From: Brevundimonas sp. UBA2388
Lineage (GTDB): Bacteria > Pseudomonadota > Alphaproteobacteria > Caulobacterales > Caulobacteraceae
Assembly: GCA_002343425.1 (NCBI GenBank)
Contig: DDSO01000010.1
Location: 1 to 6,657, forward strand
Length of the DNA stretch: 6,657 nucleotides
Direction: 5' to 3'
Shown piece by piece: positions 1 through 4,866 of this stretch; within the stretch, counting starts at the first letter, position 1; each line of letters opens with the position of its first letter. The notes under the pieces were generated by a model. That model ran no database searches. It was not told where the DNA came from and worked only from the letters and a program-made list of their open reading frames with translations. The translations under genes and the position numbers were made by a program.

Positions 1-841
1 CCGCTTCGAGCTCGGCTACTATGCCCTCAAGCCCGACGTGAAGGTGATCGCGCCGTGGCGCGAATGGGACCTCGACAGCCGCACCAAGCTGATCGCCTTC
101 GCCGAGGCGCACCAGATCCCGATCGCCAAGGACAAGCGCGGCGAGGCCCCGTTCAGCGTCGACGCCAACCTTCTGCACTCGTCCAGCGAGGGCAAGGTGC
201 TGGAGGACCCGTCGGTCGAGGCCCCCGAGTTCGTGCACCAGCGCACCCTGTCGCCCGAAGACGCGCCGGACGTGGCCACGGTCATCACCGTCGGCTTCGA
301 AAAGGGCGATCCCGTCTCGATCAACGGCGAGGCCATGTCGCCGGCGACCCTGCTGACCGCCCTGAACCAGTACGGCCACGACAACGGCATCGGCCGGCTC
401 GACCTGGTCGAGAACCGCTTCGTCGGCATGAAGTCGCGCGGCGTCTATGAGACCCCCGGCGGGACCATCCTTCTGGCGGCGCACCGGGGCATCGAGTCCA
501 TCACGCTCGACGGCGGCGCCATGCATCTGAAGGACGAGCTGGCGGTCAAATACGCCCACCTGATCTACAACGGCTTCTGGTTCTCGCCCGAGCGCGAGAT
601 GCTGCAGGCCGCCATCGACCATTCGCAGGCCAAGGTGTCGGGCACGGTCCGGGTCAAGCTCTACAAGGGCAACGCCACCGTCATCGGCCGCGAGAGCGGG
701 AACAGCCTGTACGACCAGGAACTGGTCACCTTCGAGGACGGCGCCGTGGCCTATGACCAGAAGGATGCGGCCGGCTTCATCAAGCTGAATGCCCTGCGCC
801 TGCGCGTGCTGGGCAAGCGGGACGCGCGCGACCGGGGCTAG
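1..841 (+). CDS. argG: Argininosuccinate synthase, C-terminal part (5' end off window)
   Basis: The enzyme joins citrulline and aspartate using ATP to give argininosuccinate, the penultimate step of arginine synthesis in the cytoplasm. The reading frame is open from base 2 and gives 279 residues. It begins [20 protein letters not shown], which in the family follows just after the GND nucleotide/substrate motif, so roughly 125-130 residues lie upstream of the window (family length about 400). Visible family motifs are [17 protein letters not shown] near the middle, [12 protein letters not shown], and the C-terminal substrate and tetramerisation region with [14 protein letters not shown]. The GTG at 38 is in frame but is a conserved Val codon inside the protein, not a start. 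The stop is TAG at 839-841. No frameshift is seen. The call is nearly certain; only the 5' boundary is unknown. Confidence 0.97.
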   Translation, partial: RFELGYYALKPDVKVIAPWREWDLDSRTKLIAFAEAHQIPIAKDKRGEAPFSVDANLLHSSSEGKVLEDPSVEAPEFVHQRTLSPEDAPDVATVITVGFEKGDPVSINGEAMSPATLLTALNQYGHDNGIGRLDLVENRFVGMKSRGVYETPGGTILLAAHRGIESITLDGGAMHLKDELAVKYAHLIYNGFWFSPEREMLQAAIDHSQAKVSGTVRVKLYKGNATVIGRESGNSLYDQELVTFEDGAVAYDQKDAAGFIKLNALRLRVLGKRDARDRG

Positions 842-884
842 AACTGCAGGCCCCCTCGCGCTCTTGGGGGATCGGCGCCAACCT

Positions 885-916
885 GTCGGTGGGAGCATGG
901 GCTCCGCCGACCTTTT
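885..916 (+). terminator. Possible argG terminator hairpin
   Basis: GTCGG (885-889) pairs with CCGAC (907-911), and GGAGC (892-896) pairs with GCTCC (901-905), around an ATGG loop with a small 2x1 internal loop. The hairpin is followed by CTTTT (912-916). It lies 44 bases after the argG stop and ends just before the ribosome binding site of the next gene. The T-run is short, so it could instead be a leader structure of the downstream gene. Confidence 0.35.
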
Positions 917-927
917 CAGGACCTGAC

Positions 928-1380
928 ATGTCTCTTCGCACCGCCCTCGCCGCCGCCGCCGTTCTGGCGCTCGCGACCCCCGTATTCGGTCAGGAGGCGC
1001 CAGCCGCCGACCCGGCTGCCGCTGCGGCCGCCCAGGCGGAGGCCGCCTTCGAGGCCAAGGCGCTGGCTTTCCAGCAGGCGCTGGACACGATGCGCGGGGA
1101 GATGCAGGCCGCCCTGACCGCCGCCGGCTCGGACCAGGTCAAGGCCAATGCCGACATGGACGCCATCGCCGCCCGCTATCAGCCGCAGGCCGACGGCTTC
1201 GCCGCCGAGCTCGACGCCTTCATCACTTCCCAGCTGCCCGTCATGCCGCCCCAGGAGCAGGCCCAGATGGCCCAGATGGGTCCGATGATACGCAGTCAGA
1301 TCGTCGGCGCTCCCGCGACCATCAAGGCCGGGCTCCTTCAGGCCGCTGCCGCCGCTGCGGCGCCCGCCGCTCCGCGGTAA
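928..1380 (+). CDS. Small secreted Ala-rich protein of unknown function (first of a tandem pair)
   Basis: I do not recognise a named family. The protein is 150 residues. Residues 1-21 form a signal peptide: MSLR, then an Ala/Leu core, then a VFG|QE cleavage site, so export to the periplasm or outside is likely. An Ala-rich stretch (24-40) leads into a helical, coiled-coil-like region with FEAK at 41-44 and YQP at 84-86. A Met/Gln-rich segment (PVMPPQEQAQMAQMG) follows, and the end is Ala/Pro-rich. The ATG at 928 was chosen over an in-frame ATG at 889 because AGGA (918-921) sits 6 bases before it and the signal peptide then starts cleanly. The gene lies 86 bases after argG and 109 bases before a similar secreted protein. 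Shared spacing of the FEA[KR]xxAF and YQP motifs suggests the two are old duplicates. Existence of the gene is fairly sure; the function is unknown. Confidence 0.8.
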   Translation: MSLRTALAAAAVLALATPVFGQEAPAADPAAAAAAQAEAAFEAKALAFQQALDTMRGEMQAALTAAGSDQVKANADMDAIAARYQPQADGFAAELDAFITSQLPVMPPQEQAQMAQMGPMIRSQIVGAPATIKAGLLQAAAAAAAPAAPR

Positions 1381-1428
1381 GTCATTGATCCGGAAGGGCG
1401 GCGGGGTCAGCCCTGCCGCCTTACCGCG
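1373..1428 (+). terminator. Nested inverted repeats at the 3' end of the first secreted-protein gene
   Basis: CGCGGTAA (1373-1380, including the TAA stop) is perfectly complementary to TTACCGCG (1421-1428). Nested inside, AAGG-CGGCGGGG (1394-1406, one bulged G) pairs with CCCTGCCGCCTT (1411-1422) around a TCAG loop, about 12 pairs including one G-T. The inner hairpin is followed by ACCGCGATTT, so there is no good T-run. It most likely acts as a transcription end or RNA-stability structure between the two secreted-protein genes; the inner and outer stems compete for TT at 1421-1422. Confidence 0.45.
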
Positions 1429-1489
1429 ATTTCACTTGAGACCGGACGGTGTTCGGCGGACCTTGGCGGCGACTTCAAGGAGCCCCGCC

Positions 1490-2065
1490 ATGTTCAAGGT
1501 CCTGTCCCTCGCCGCCGCGCTCGCCGTCCTGCCGGTCTCGGCCGCGGTCGCCGATCCGCAGAAGGGCGCGTCCGAGCGGGCCATCGAGGCCGCCGCCGAA
1601 ACCTTCGAGGCCCGGATGGAGGCCTTCGGAGCCCGCGCCGAGGCCATCGCTGAAGACGCCAGCCTGACCGAGGCGCAGCGCGAAACGCGCATCGCCGCCC
1701 TGTGGACTGAATATCAGCCCGATCTGACGGCCTTCACCTCCGTCGTGACCCAGCATGCTTCGGCCATCGCCGCACAGGTGCTCGCAGAGATCGACGTCGA
1801 GGCGGTCGTCGCCGAAGCCCTGGCGGGGGTCGAGGTCTCCGGCGCCCTGCAGGCGGCTCAAGGCATGGCCGCCAACGGCGCCTGGGCCTCCAACGACCCC
1901 GAGCACATGACCACCTATGGCCTGATGGCCGACTACGCCCTTGGCACGGCCATGGATTCGATCGAGGAAGTGCAGGGCGAGGTCGAGGCCGCCGTCGACG
2001 AAGCTGTGGCCGAAGCCGTGGAAACCGGGCACGAGGGCAAACAGGCTGAGTCAGACGAAGACTGA
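1490..2065 (+). CDS. Secreted Ala/Glu-rich helical protein of unknown function (second of a tandem pair)
   Basis: I do not recognise a named family. The protein is 191 residues. Residues 1-21 are a clear signal peptide (MFKVLSLAAALAVLPVSAAVA|D) with an AVA cleavage site. Residues 27-100 look helical and charged, with FEAR at 39-42 and YQP at 75-77, matching FEAK and YQP in the preceding gene with seven fewer residues between them. The C-terminal half is rich in Ala, Val and Glu, holds a distinct EHMTTYGLMADYALGTAMD segment, and ends in a strongly acidic tail (ESDED). The ATG at 1490 was chosen over an in-frame ATG at 1385 because AAGGAG (1477-1482) lies 7 bases before it. Protein-protein or envelope interaction is possible but is not shown by the sequence. 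The gene call is good; the function is unknown. Confidence 0.82.
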   Translation: MFKVLSLAAALAVLPVSAAVADPQKGASERAIEAAAETFEARMEAFGARAEAIAEDASLTEAQRETRIAALWTEYQPDLTAFTSVVTQHASAIAAQVLAEIDVEAVVAEALAGVEVSGALQAAQGMAANGAWASNDPEHMTTYGLMADYALGTAMDSIEEVQGEVEAAVDEAVAEAVETGHEGKQAESDED

Positions 2066-2132
2066 GCCGCGCTTCACCCGATGAGCGCACTGCGGGCTTG
2101 ACCAGGCACCCGGTCGGCCCGACAGCACGGCC

Positions 2133-2765
2133 ATGGCCAGCCTGCCCGTCGATCCGCACCTGTATCTGACCTTTCTGGGCGTCATGGCGGTCATGGCGGT
2201 TACGCCGGGTCCGGCGAACCTGTTTTCGGTCGCCAACGGGGTGCAGCGCGGCAAGGCCGCCGCCATGGCGGGCGTGGTCGGGATGAACGCCGCGACCCTG
2301 GTCTGGTTCGCGGCGGCGGCGCTGGGTCTTGGCGCGCTGGTCATCGCCTTTCCGGACGTCTTCCGCCTGATCTCGATCGGCGGCGCCCTCTATGTGGCCT
2401 GGCTGGGGATCAGCGCCCTTCGCGGCGCCTTCCGCACGGCCGACGAACCGGACGCCCCGGCCATCCGCATGGGCCGCAGCGCCCTGGTCGACGGCTTCAT
2501 GGTCCAGATCGCCAACCCCAAGGCGATCCTCTTCTTCACCGCCGTCCTGCCGCCCTTCATGGACGTAGGCCGGCCCGCCGCGCCGCAACTGGCCCTGTTC
2601 GCCCTGGCCACCATCGGCATGGACGCGCTGACCATGTCCGCCTACGGTCTGGGCGGCGCGGCCCTTGCGCGGCGGATGAGCGAGCCGCGGTTCCGCAAGG
2701 GTTTCGCCGTCCTGACCGGCATCCTTCTGCTGGCCGCCGCCGTACTTATTGTCACGCGTTTATAG
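2133..2765 (+). CDS. LysE/RhtB-family amino acid exporter
   Basis: This is a 210-residue inner-membrane protein of the LysE/RhtB superfamily, whose members export amino acids such as lysine, homoserine, threonine or leucine. Family marks are an N-terminal membrane segment running into TPGP (24-27) followed by AN, a GALYVAWLG segment (84-92), and IANPKAILFF (126-135) in the second half. Five to six hydrophobic stretches are visible, as usual for the family, and the length is typical. The ATG at 2133 is the first in frame and is needed for the first membrane segment, but no clear Shine-Dalgarno precedes it, so initiation may be weak. The gene sits 67 bases after the secreted-protein gene and 82 bases before a lipoprotein gene; neither neighbour indicates its substrate. 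Despite argG nearby, export of arginine is not supported by anything specific. Confidence 0.92.
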   Translation: MASLPVDPHLYLTFLGVMAVMAVTPGPANLFSVANGVQRGKAAAMAGVVGMNAATLVWFAAAALGLGALVIAFPDVFRLISIGGALYVAWLGISALRGAFRTADEPDAPAIRMGRSALVDGFMVQIANPKAILFFTAVLPPFMDVGRPAAPQLALFALATIGMDALTMSAYGLGGAALARRMSEPRFRKGFAVLTGILLLAAAVLIVTRL

Positions 2766-2790
2766 GGACTTGGCGGCGGCCGGAACGGCG

Positions 2791-2808
2791 CTGTTCATGT
2801 CCTGTTCA
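2791..2808 (+). promoter_or_regulatory. GTTC-N7-GTTC direct repeat, candidate LexA (SOS) box or response-regulator site
   Basis: CTGTTCA occurs at 2791-2797 and again at 2802-2808, an exact 11-base period (one helical turn). Its core is GTTC-N7-GTTC (2793-2807), the form described for LexA boxes in alphaproteobacteria. It lies 40 bases before the lipoprotein start codon, a plausible operator position. An OmpR-type response regulator binding tandem TTCA half-sites is an equally reasonable reading. A match to eight fixed bases can occur by chance. Confidence 0.35.
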
Positions 2809-2810
2809 GC

Positions 2811-2830
2811 CGACAGGGCGCGCACTGTCG
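2811..2830. repeat. Short inverted repeat in the lipoprotein leader
   Basis: CGACAG (2811-2816) is perfectly complementary to CTGTCG (2825-2830) with an 8-base GGCGCGCA spacer. It lies directly after the GTTC direct repeat and 4 bases before the AAGGAG ribosome binding site. It could be a small operator, a 5'-UTR hairpin, or the 3' end signal of the exporter gene; no T-run follows. Confidence 0.3.
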
Positions 2831-2847
2831 CGTCAAGGAGAGTTCCC

Positions 2848-3396
2848 ATGAGACTGCGTTTCCTCAAGCCCGTAATTCTGGCGACGGCGGCGGCTCTGGC
2901 CCTGTCGGCCTGCGCCACGGCCACCCCCTACGGCCCCGCCGGCGTCGACAGCCGCTTCGGCTATTCCGACCAACGGGTGGACGCCGACCGGTACCGCGTC
3001 AGCTTCGCCGGCAACTCCGTCACCTCGCGCGAACAGGTTGAGATGGCTCTGCTGCTGCGCGCCGCCGAGGTGACCGCCGAGAGCGGCTATGACTGGTTCT
3101 CCACCGTCAACCGCGCCACCGACCGCGACGTCCGCTTCCAAGGGATCCCCGATCCCTTCTACCGCGATCGCTACAGCCCGTTCTGGGGCCCGACCTGGCG
3201 CTACCAGCGCCGCGGCCTCTGGAGCCCGTGGGGCGATCCCTTCGGCCGTGAGTTCGACGTGCGCGAGATCGACCGCTTCGAAGCCTCGGCCGAGATCATC
3301 ATGGGCCGGGGGCCGAAACCGGCCGGTGATCCGAACGCTTTCGACGCCCGTGAGGTGATCCAGAACCTCGGGCCGCGGGTGACGCGGGCGATGTAG
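2848..3396 (+). CDS. Outer-envelope lipoprotein, CC0125/CC1285-like family
   Basis: This is a 182-residue predicted lipoprotein. The signal peptide (1-21) ends in the lipobox LSAC, so Cys22 would be lipidated. Ala at +2 is compatible with outer-membrane sorting in the E. coli rule, which may not hold here. The segment 38-84 (GYSDQR, YRVSFAGN, VTSREQVEMALLLRAAEVT, GYDWF) matches what I recall of the CC0125/CC1285 lipoprotein family common in Caulobacterales. Residues 97-135 form a Trp/Tyr/Pro/Arg-rich insert, and the end (FEASAEIIMGRG, FDAREVIQNL) is also family-like. The family function is unknown. The ATG at 2848 has AAGGAG (2835-2840) 7 bases before it and makes a proper signal peptide, unlike the in-frame upstream start at 2749. 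The TAG stop lies inside a palindromic heptad-repeat element shared with the opposing gene. The family label comes from memory of the motif. Confidence 0.88.
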   Translation: MRLRFLKPVILATAAALALSACATATPYGPAGVDSRFGYSDQRVDADRYRVSFAGNSVTSREQVEMALLLRAAEVTAESGYDWFSTVNRATDRDVRFQGIPDPFYRDRYSPFWGPTWRYQRRGLWSPWGDPFGREFDVREIDRFEASAEIIMGRGPKPAGDPNAFDAREVIQNLGPRVTRAM

Positions 3397-3491
3397 GGAG
3401 CAGGAATTAGGCGTCAGGAATTAGGAAGTCGGGCTCGCCTGGCTGCGCCTCTCCTAATTCCTGAGCCCTACGACCTAAGCCCTCACCCTAG
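3393..3491. repeat. Palindromic element of facing 7-base YAGGNNN arrays, also a likely bidirectional terminator
   Basis: On the + strand five consecutive heptads run from 3394 to 3428: TAGGGAG, CAGGAAT, TAGGCGT, CAGGAAT, TAGGAAG. On the minus strand five more run from 3484 down to 3450: GAGGGCT, TAGGTCG, TAGGGCT, CAGGAAT, TAGGAGA, with one further TAGGGT at 3490-3485. The arms can pair: GTAGGG (3393-3398) with CCCTAC (3466-3471), and CAGGAATTAGG (3401-3411) with CCTAATTCCTG (3453-3463). In another register, 3415-3426 pairs perfectly with 3452-3463 over 12 bases. The AT-containing arms differ from the surrounding composition. The element supplies the stop codons of both converging genes. It resembles a REP-like dispersed intergenic repeat, but a named family is not known to me and copies elsewhere cannot be seen from this window. 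Confidence 0.75.
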
Positions 3492-4228
3492 CCGATCCGG
3501 GGCGACTTGAGCCGGCGCTTGTTCACATGCGTGTCCGGCGCCACGCCCAGATCCTCTGGCACCTCGCCCTTGAAATAGTAGCGCTGCCACGCCTCCTTGG
3601 CCGCGTCGGGGTCGCCCGAGGCCAGCCGCTTGTTGAAGTCGGTGCGGGCGCGGTTCCAGGCCTCGAACTGGCCGTGCATGACCGGGTTGGATTCCAGCGA
3701 CCGGATCACCGGCTGCATGGTCTCGACCTTGCGGTGCTCGATCGGGGTAATGAAGCAGAAGGGCTCGCCTTTTTCGAACTTCACCCGCCCCGGCCGTGTG
3801 AACAGCCAGTTCATGGTGAAGGGGAAGGGCAGCCAGTCGGTCTCGATCAGTCCGACCAGCGGCTGGATGCCGTCCTTCATGTGATTGGGCGAGCCGCCGG
3901 CCAACAGGCCCCAGCCGGGGGGTGTGCGGAACAGATACTGCGGATGCATGGTCAGGACGCCGCGCGAGAAATGCGAGGTCACCACATGGGTCAGGTTGGC
4001 GTTGTGCCGCTCGGGCGTGATGACGATGTCGGCCTGGCTGGGTCCGCCGTTCCACTCGGCGGTGAAGGTCAGCGGGCACAGGATCTCCCAGCCCGTGGTG
4101 TTGGCCATGTTCAGAGGCAGGCAGCGATAGGGGTGGCGGCTGGCGAAGGCGTCCATCCAGTTGCGCGACTGCCGGCCCGGCACGAGGTCGGGCGGCGTCG
4201 CCGTCATCGGATAGCATTCCAGTTCCAA
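3488..4228 (-). CDS. DUF6065-family protein, function unknown
   Basis: This is a 246-residue soluble protein with no signal peptide or membrane segment. It matches the DUF6065 pattern as I recall it: an N-terminal ELECYP, LVPGRQSRNWMDAF, RHPYRCLPLNMAN (31-43), GWEILCP (46-52), EWNGG (58-62), SHFSRGVLTMHPQYLFRTPP (85-104), GSPNHMKDGIQPL (112-124), ETDWLPFPFTMNW (129-141) and FEKGEPFCFI. Many conserved aromatic, His and Pro residues suggest a folded enzyme-like or ligand-binding domain, but no reaction is known to me. The likely start is TTG at 4228-4226, with GGAGG (4239-4235 on the minus strand) 6 bases upstream, placing ELECYP right at the N-terminus. An in-frame ATG at 4264 would add 12 residues but has no suitably spaced ribosome binding site. 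The gene converges on the lipoprotein gene and diverges from the tRNA deacylase gene. Confidence 0.87.
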   Translation of the reverse strand: MELECYPMTATPPDLVPGRQSRNWMDAFASRHPYRCLPLNMANTTGWEILCPLTFTAEWNGGPSQADIVITPERHNANLTHVVTSHFSRGVLTMHPQYLFRTPPGWGLLAGGSPNHMKDGIQPLVGLIETDWLPFPFTMNWLFTRPGRVKFEKGEPFCFITPIEHRKVETMQPVIRSLESNPVMHGQFEAWNRARTDFNKRLASGDPDAAKEAWQRYYFKGEVPEDLGVAPDTHVNKRRLKSPRIG

Positions 4229-4250
4229 GGCGGGCCTCCGGGCGGTATCG

Positions 4251-4268
4251 AGGGATATCTCCATCCCT
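4251..4268. promoter_or_regulatory. Inverted repeat between divergent genes, possible operator
   Basis: AGGGAT (4251-4256) and ATCCCT (4263-4268) are perfect complements around a 6-base spacer. The repeat lies in the 51-base gap between the TTG start of the DUF6065 gene and the ATG of the deacylase gene, where promoters for both directions must lie. It is short and could be chance. If DUF6065 instead began at the ATG at 4264, the repeat would overlap that start. Confidence 0.25.
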
Positions 4269-4279
4269 AGCGGCGCCGC

Positions 4280-4807
4280 ATGACCGAAGACAAGCCGACC
4301 GAACCCGCCTTCGACCGCGACCGCCTGCTGGTGTGGATGGCGGCGAACGGCGTGGCCCAGACGACGCACGACCACCCCGCCGTCTTCCGCGTCGACGAGG
4401 GGCTGGAGCTCAAGGCCGCCATGCCCGGCGCCCACACCAAGAACCTGTTCCTCAAGGACAAGAAGGGCCGGCTGTGGCTGATCTCGGCCCGTCAGGACAC
4501 GGCAATCGACCTGAAGCGGGCGCCGAAGGTCATCGGCTCGGACCGGCTGTCATTCGGCAATGAGGGGCTGTTGTACGAGACGCTGGGCCTGACGCCGGGC
4601 TCGGTGACGGCGCTGGGCCTGATCAACGATCCGGACCAGCGCGTGACCTTCGTGCTCGACAAGGCGCTGTGGGACGCGGACATCGTCAACTTCCACCCCC
4701 TGACCAACACGGCGACGACGGCGCTGGCGCAGGCTGAGTTCCGGCGGTTCCTCGCACTCATCGGGCGGGAGCCGATGGTGGTGGACTTCGGTCAACTCAC
4801 GGCCTGA
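4280..4807 (+). CDS. Free-standing prolyl-tRNA editing protein (ProXp-ala / YbaK-like aminoacyl-tRNA deacylase)
   Basis: This is a 175-residue cytoplasmic protein of the INS/YbaK-like aminoacyl-tRNA deacylase superfamily, closest by motif to ProXp-ala, which hydrolyses Ala-tRNA(Pro) made in error by prolyl-tRNA synthetase and so prevents Pro-to-Ala mistranslation. Supporting marks are [12 protein letters not shown] (29-40), the catalytic-loop motif [14 protein letters not shown] (50-63), [10 protein letters not shown] (105-114) and [10 protein letters not shown] (138-147). Lys54-Asn55 probably correspond to the key Lys45-Asn46 of the Caulobacter crescentus ProXp-ala; this is my alignment by eye. 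The length fits a stand-alone protein rather than an INS domain inside ProRS. The ATG at 4280 starts close to the divergent gene and lacks a clear Shine-Dalgarno, so a short or leaderless transcript is possible. Substrate choice (Ala versus another amino acid or tRNA) is inferred. The gene symbol is not settled in this clade and is left blank. Confidence 0.92.
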   Translation: MTEDKPTEPAFDRDRLLVWMAANGVAQTTHDHPAVFRVDEGLELKAAMPGAHTKNLFLKDKKGRLWLISARQDTAIDLKRAPKVIGSDRLSFGNEGLLYETLGLTPGSVTALGLINDPDQRVTFVLDKALWDADIVNFHPLTNTATTALAQAEFRRFLALIGREPMVVDFGQLTA

Positions 4808-4820
4808 CCAGAGGCTGGCG

Positions 4821-4849
4821 GGGTGGCTCCCGGCGCGCCGGAACCACCC
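4821..4849. terminator. GC-rich hairpin between converging genes, possible bidirectional terminator
   Basis: GGGTGG (4821-4826) pairs with CCACCC (4844-4849), enclosing the perfect 12-base palindrome CCGGCGCGCCGG (4830-4841). It begins 13 bases after the deacylase stop and ends 17 bases before the stop of the opposing DUF5694 gene, the right place to end both transcripts. Neither side has a T-run, so Rho-independent termination in the usual form is doubtful. Confidence 0.4.
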
Positions 4850-4866
4850 ACACCCATCACTGCAAG

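Noticed and set aside
38..841. GTG at 38 as the start of a 267-residue protein
   Set aside because: The frame is open upstream to base 2 and those residues ([12 protein letters not shown]) are conserved argininosuccinate synthase sequence; the gene simply begins outside the window.
851..870. CCCCC/GGGGG hairpin after argG as a terminator
   Set aside because: Only five pairs, a 10-base loop and no T-run; the 885-916 hairpin is a better candidate.
2093..2121. Hairpin CGGGC/GCCCG with GACC/GGTC between the second secreted-protein gene and the exporter gene
   Set aside because: The two short stems are separated by an internal loop, with no T-run, in very GC-rich DNA where such pairings are expected by chance. 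Too weak to list as a feature.
1734..2588. 284-residue minus-strand ORF across the second secreted-protein gene and the exporter gene
   Set aside because: Arg/Gly/Pro-rich translation without motifs, spanning two real genes on the other strand; a composition artefact.
3394..3491. Heptad element as a CRISPR array or telomere-like repeat
   Set aside because: Units are 7 bases with no spacers, and the two arrays face each other; there are no cas genes, and this is an internal chromosomal junction.
3527..4270. 247-residue + strand ORF opposite the DUF6065 gene
   Set aside because: It is the antisense shadow of a gene with clear family motifs; its translation has no recognisable domain and the length is explained by GC bias.
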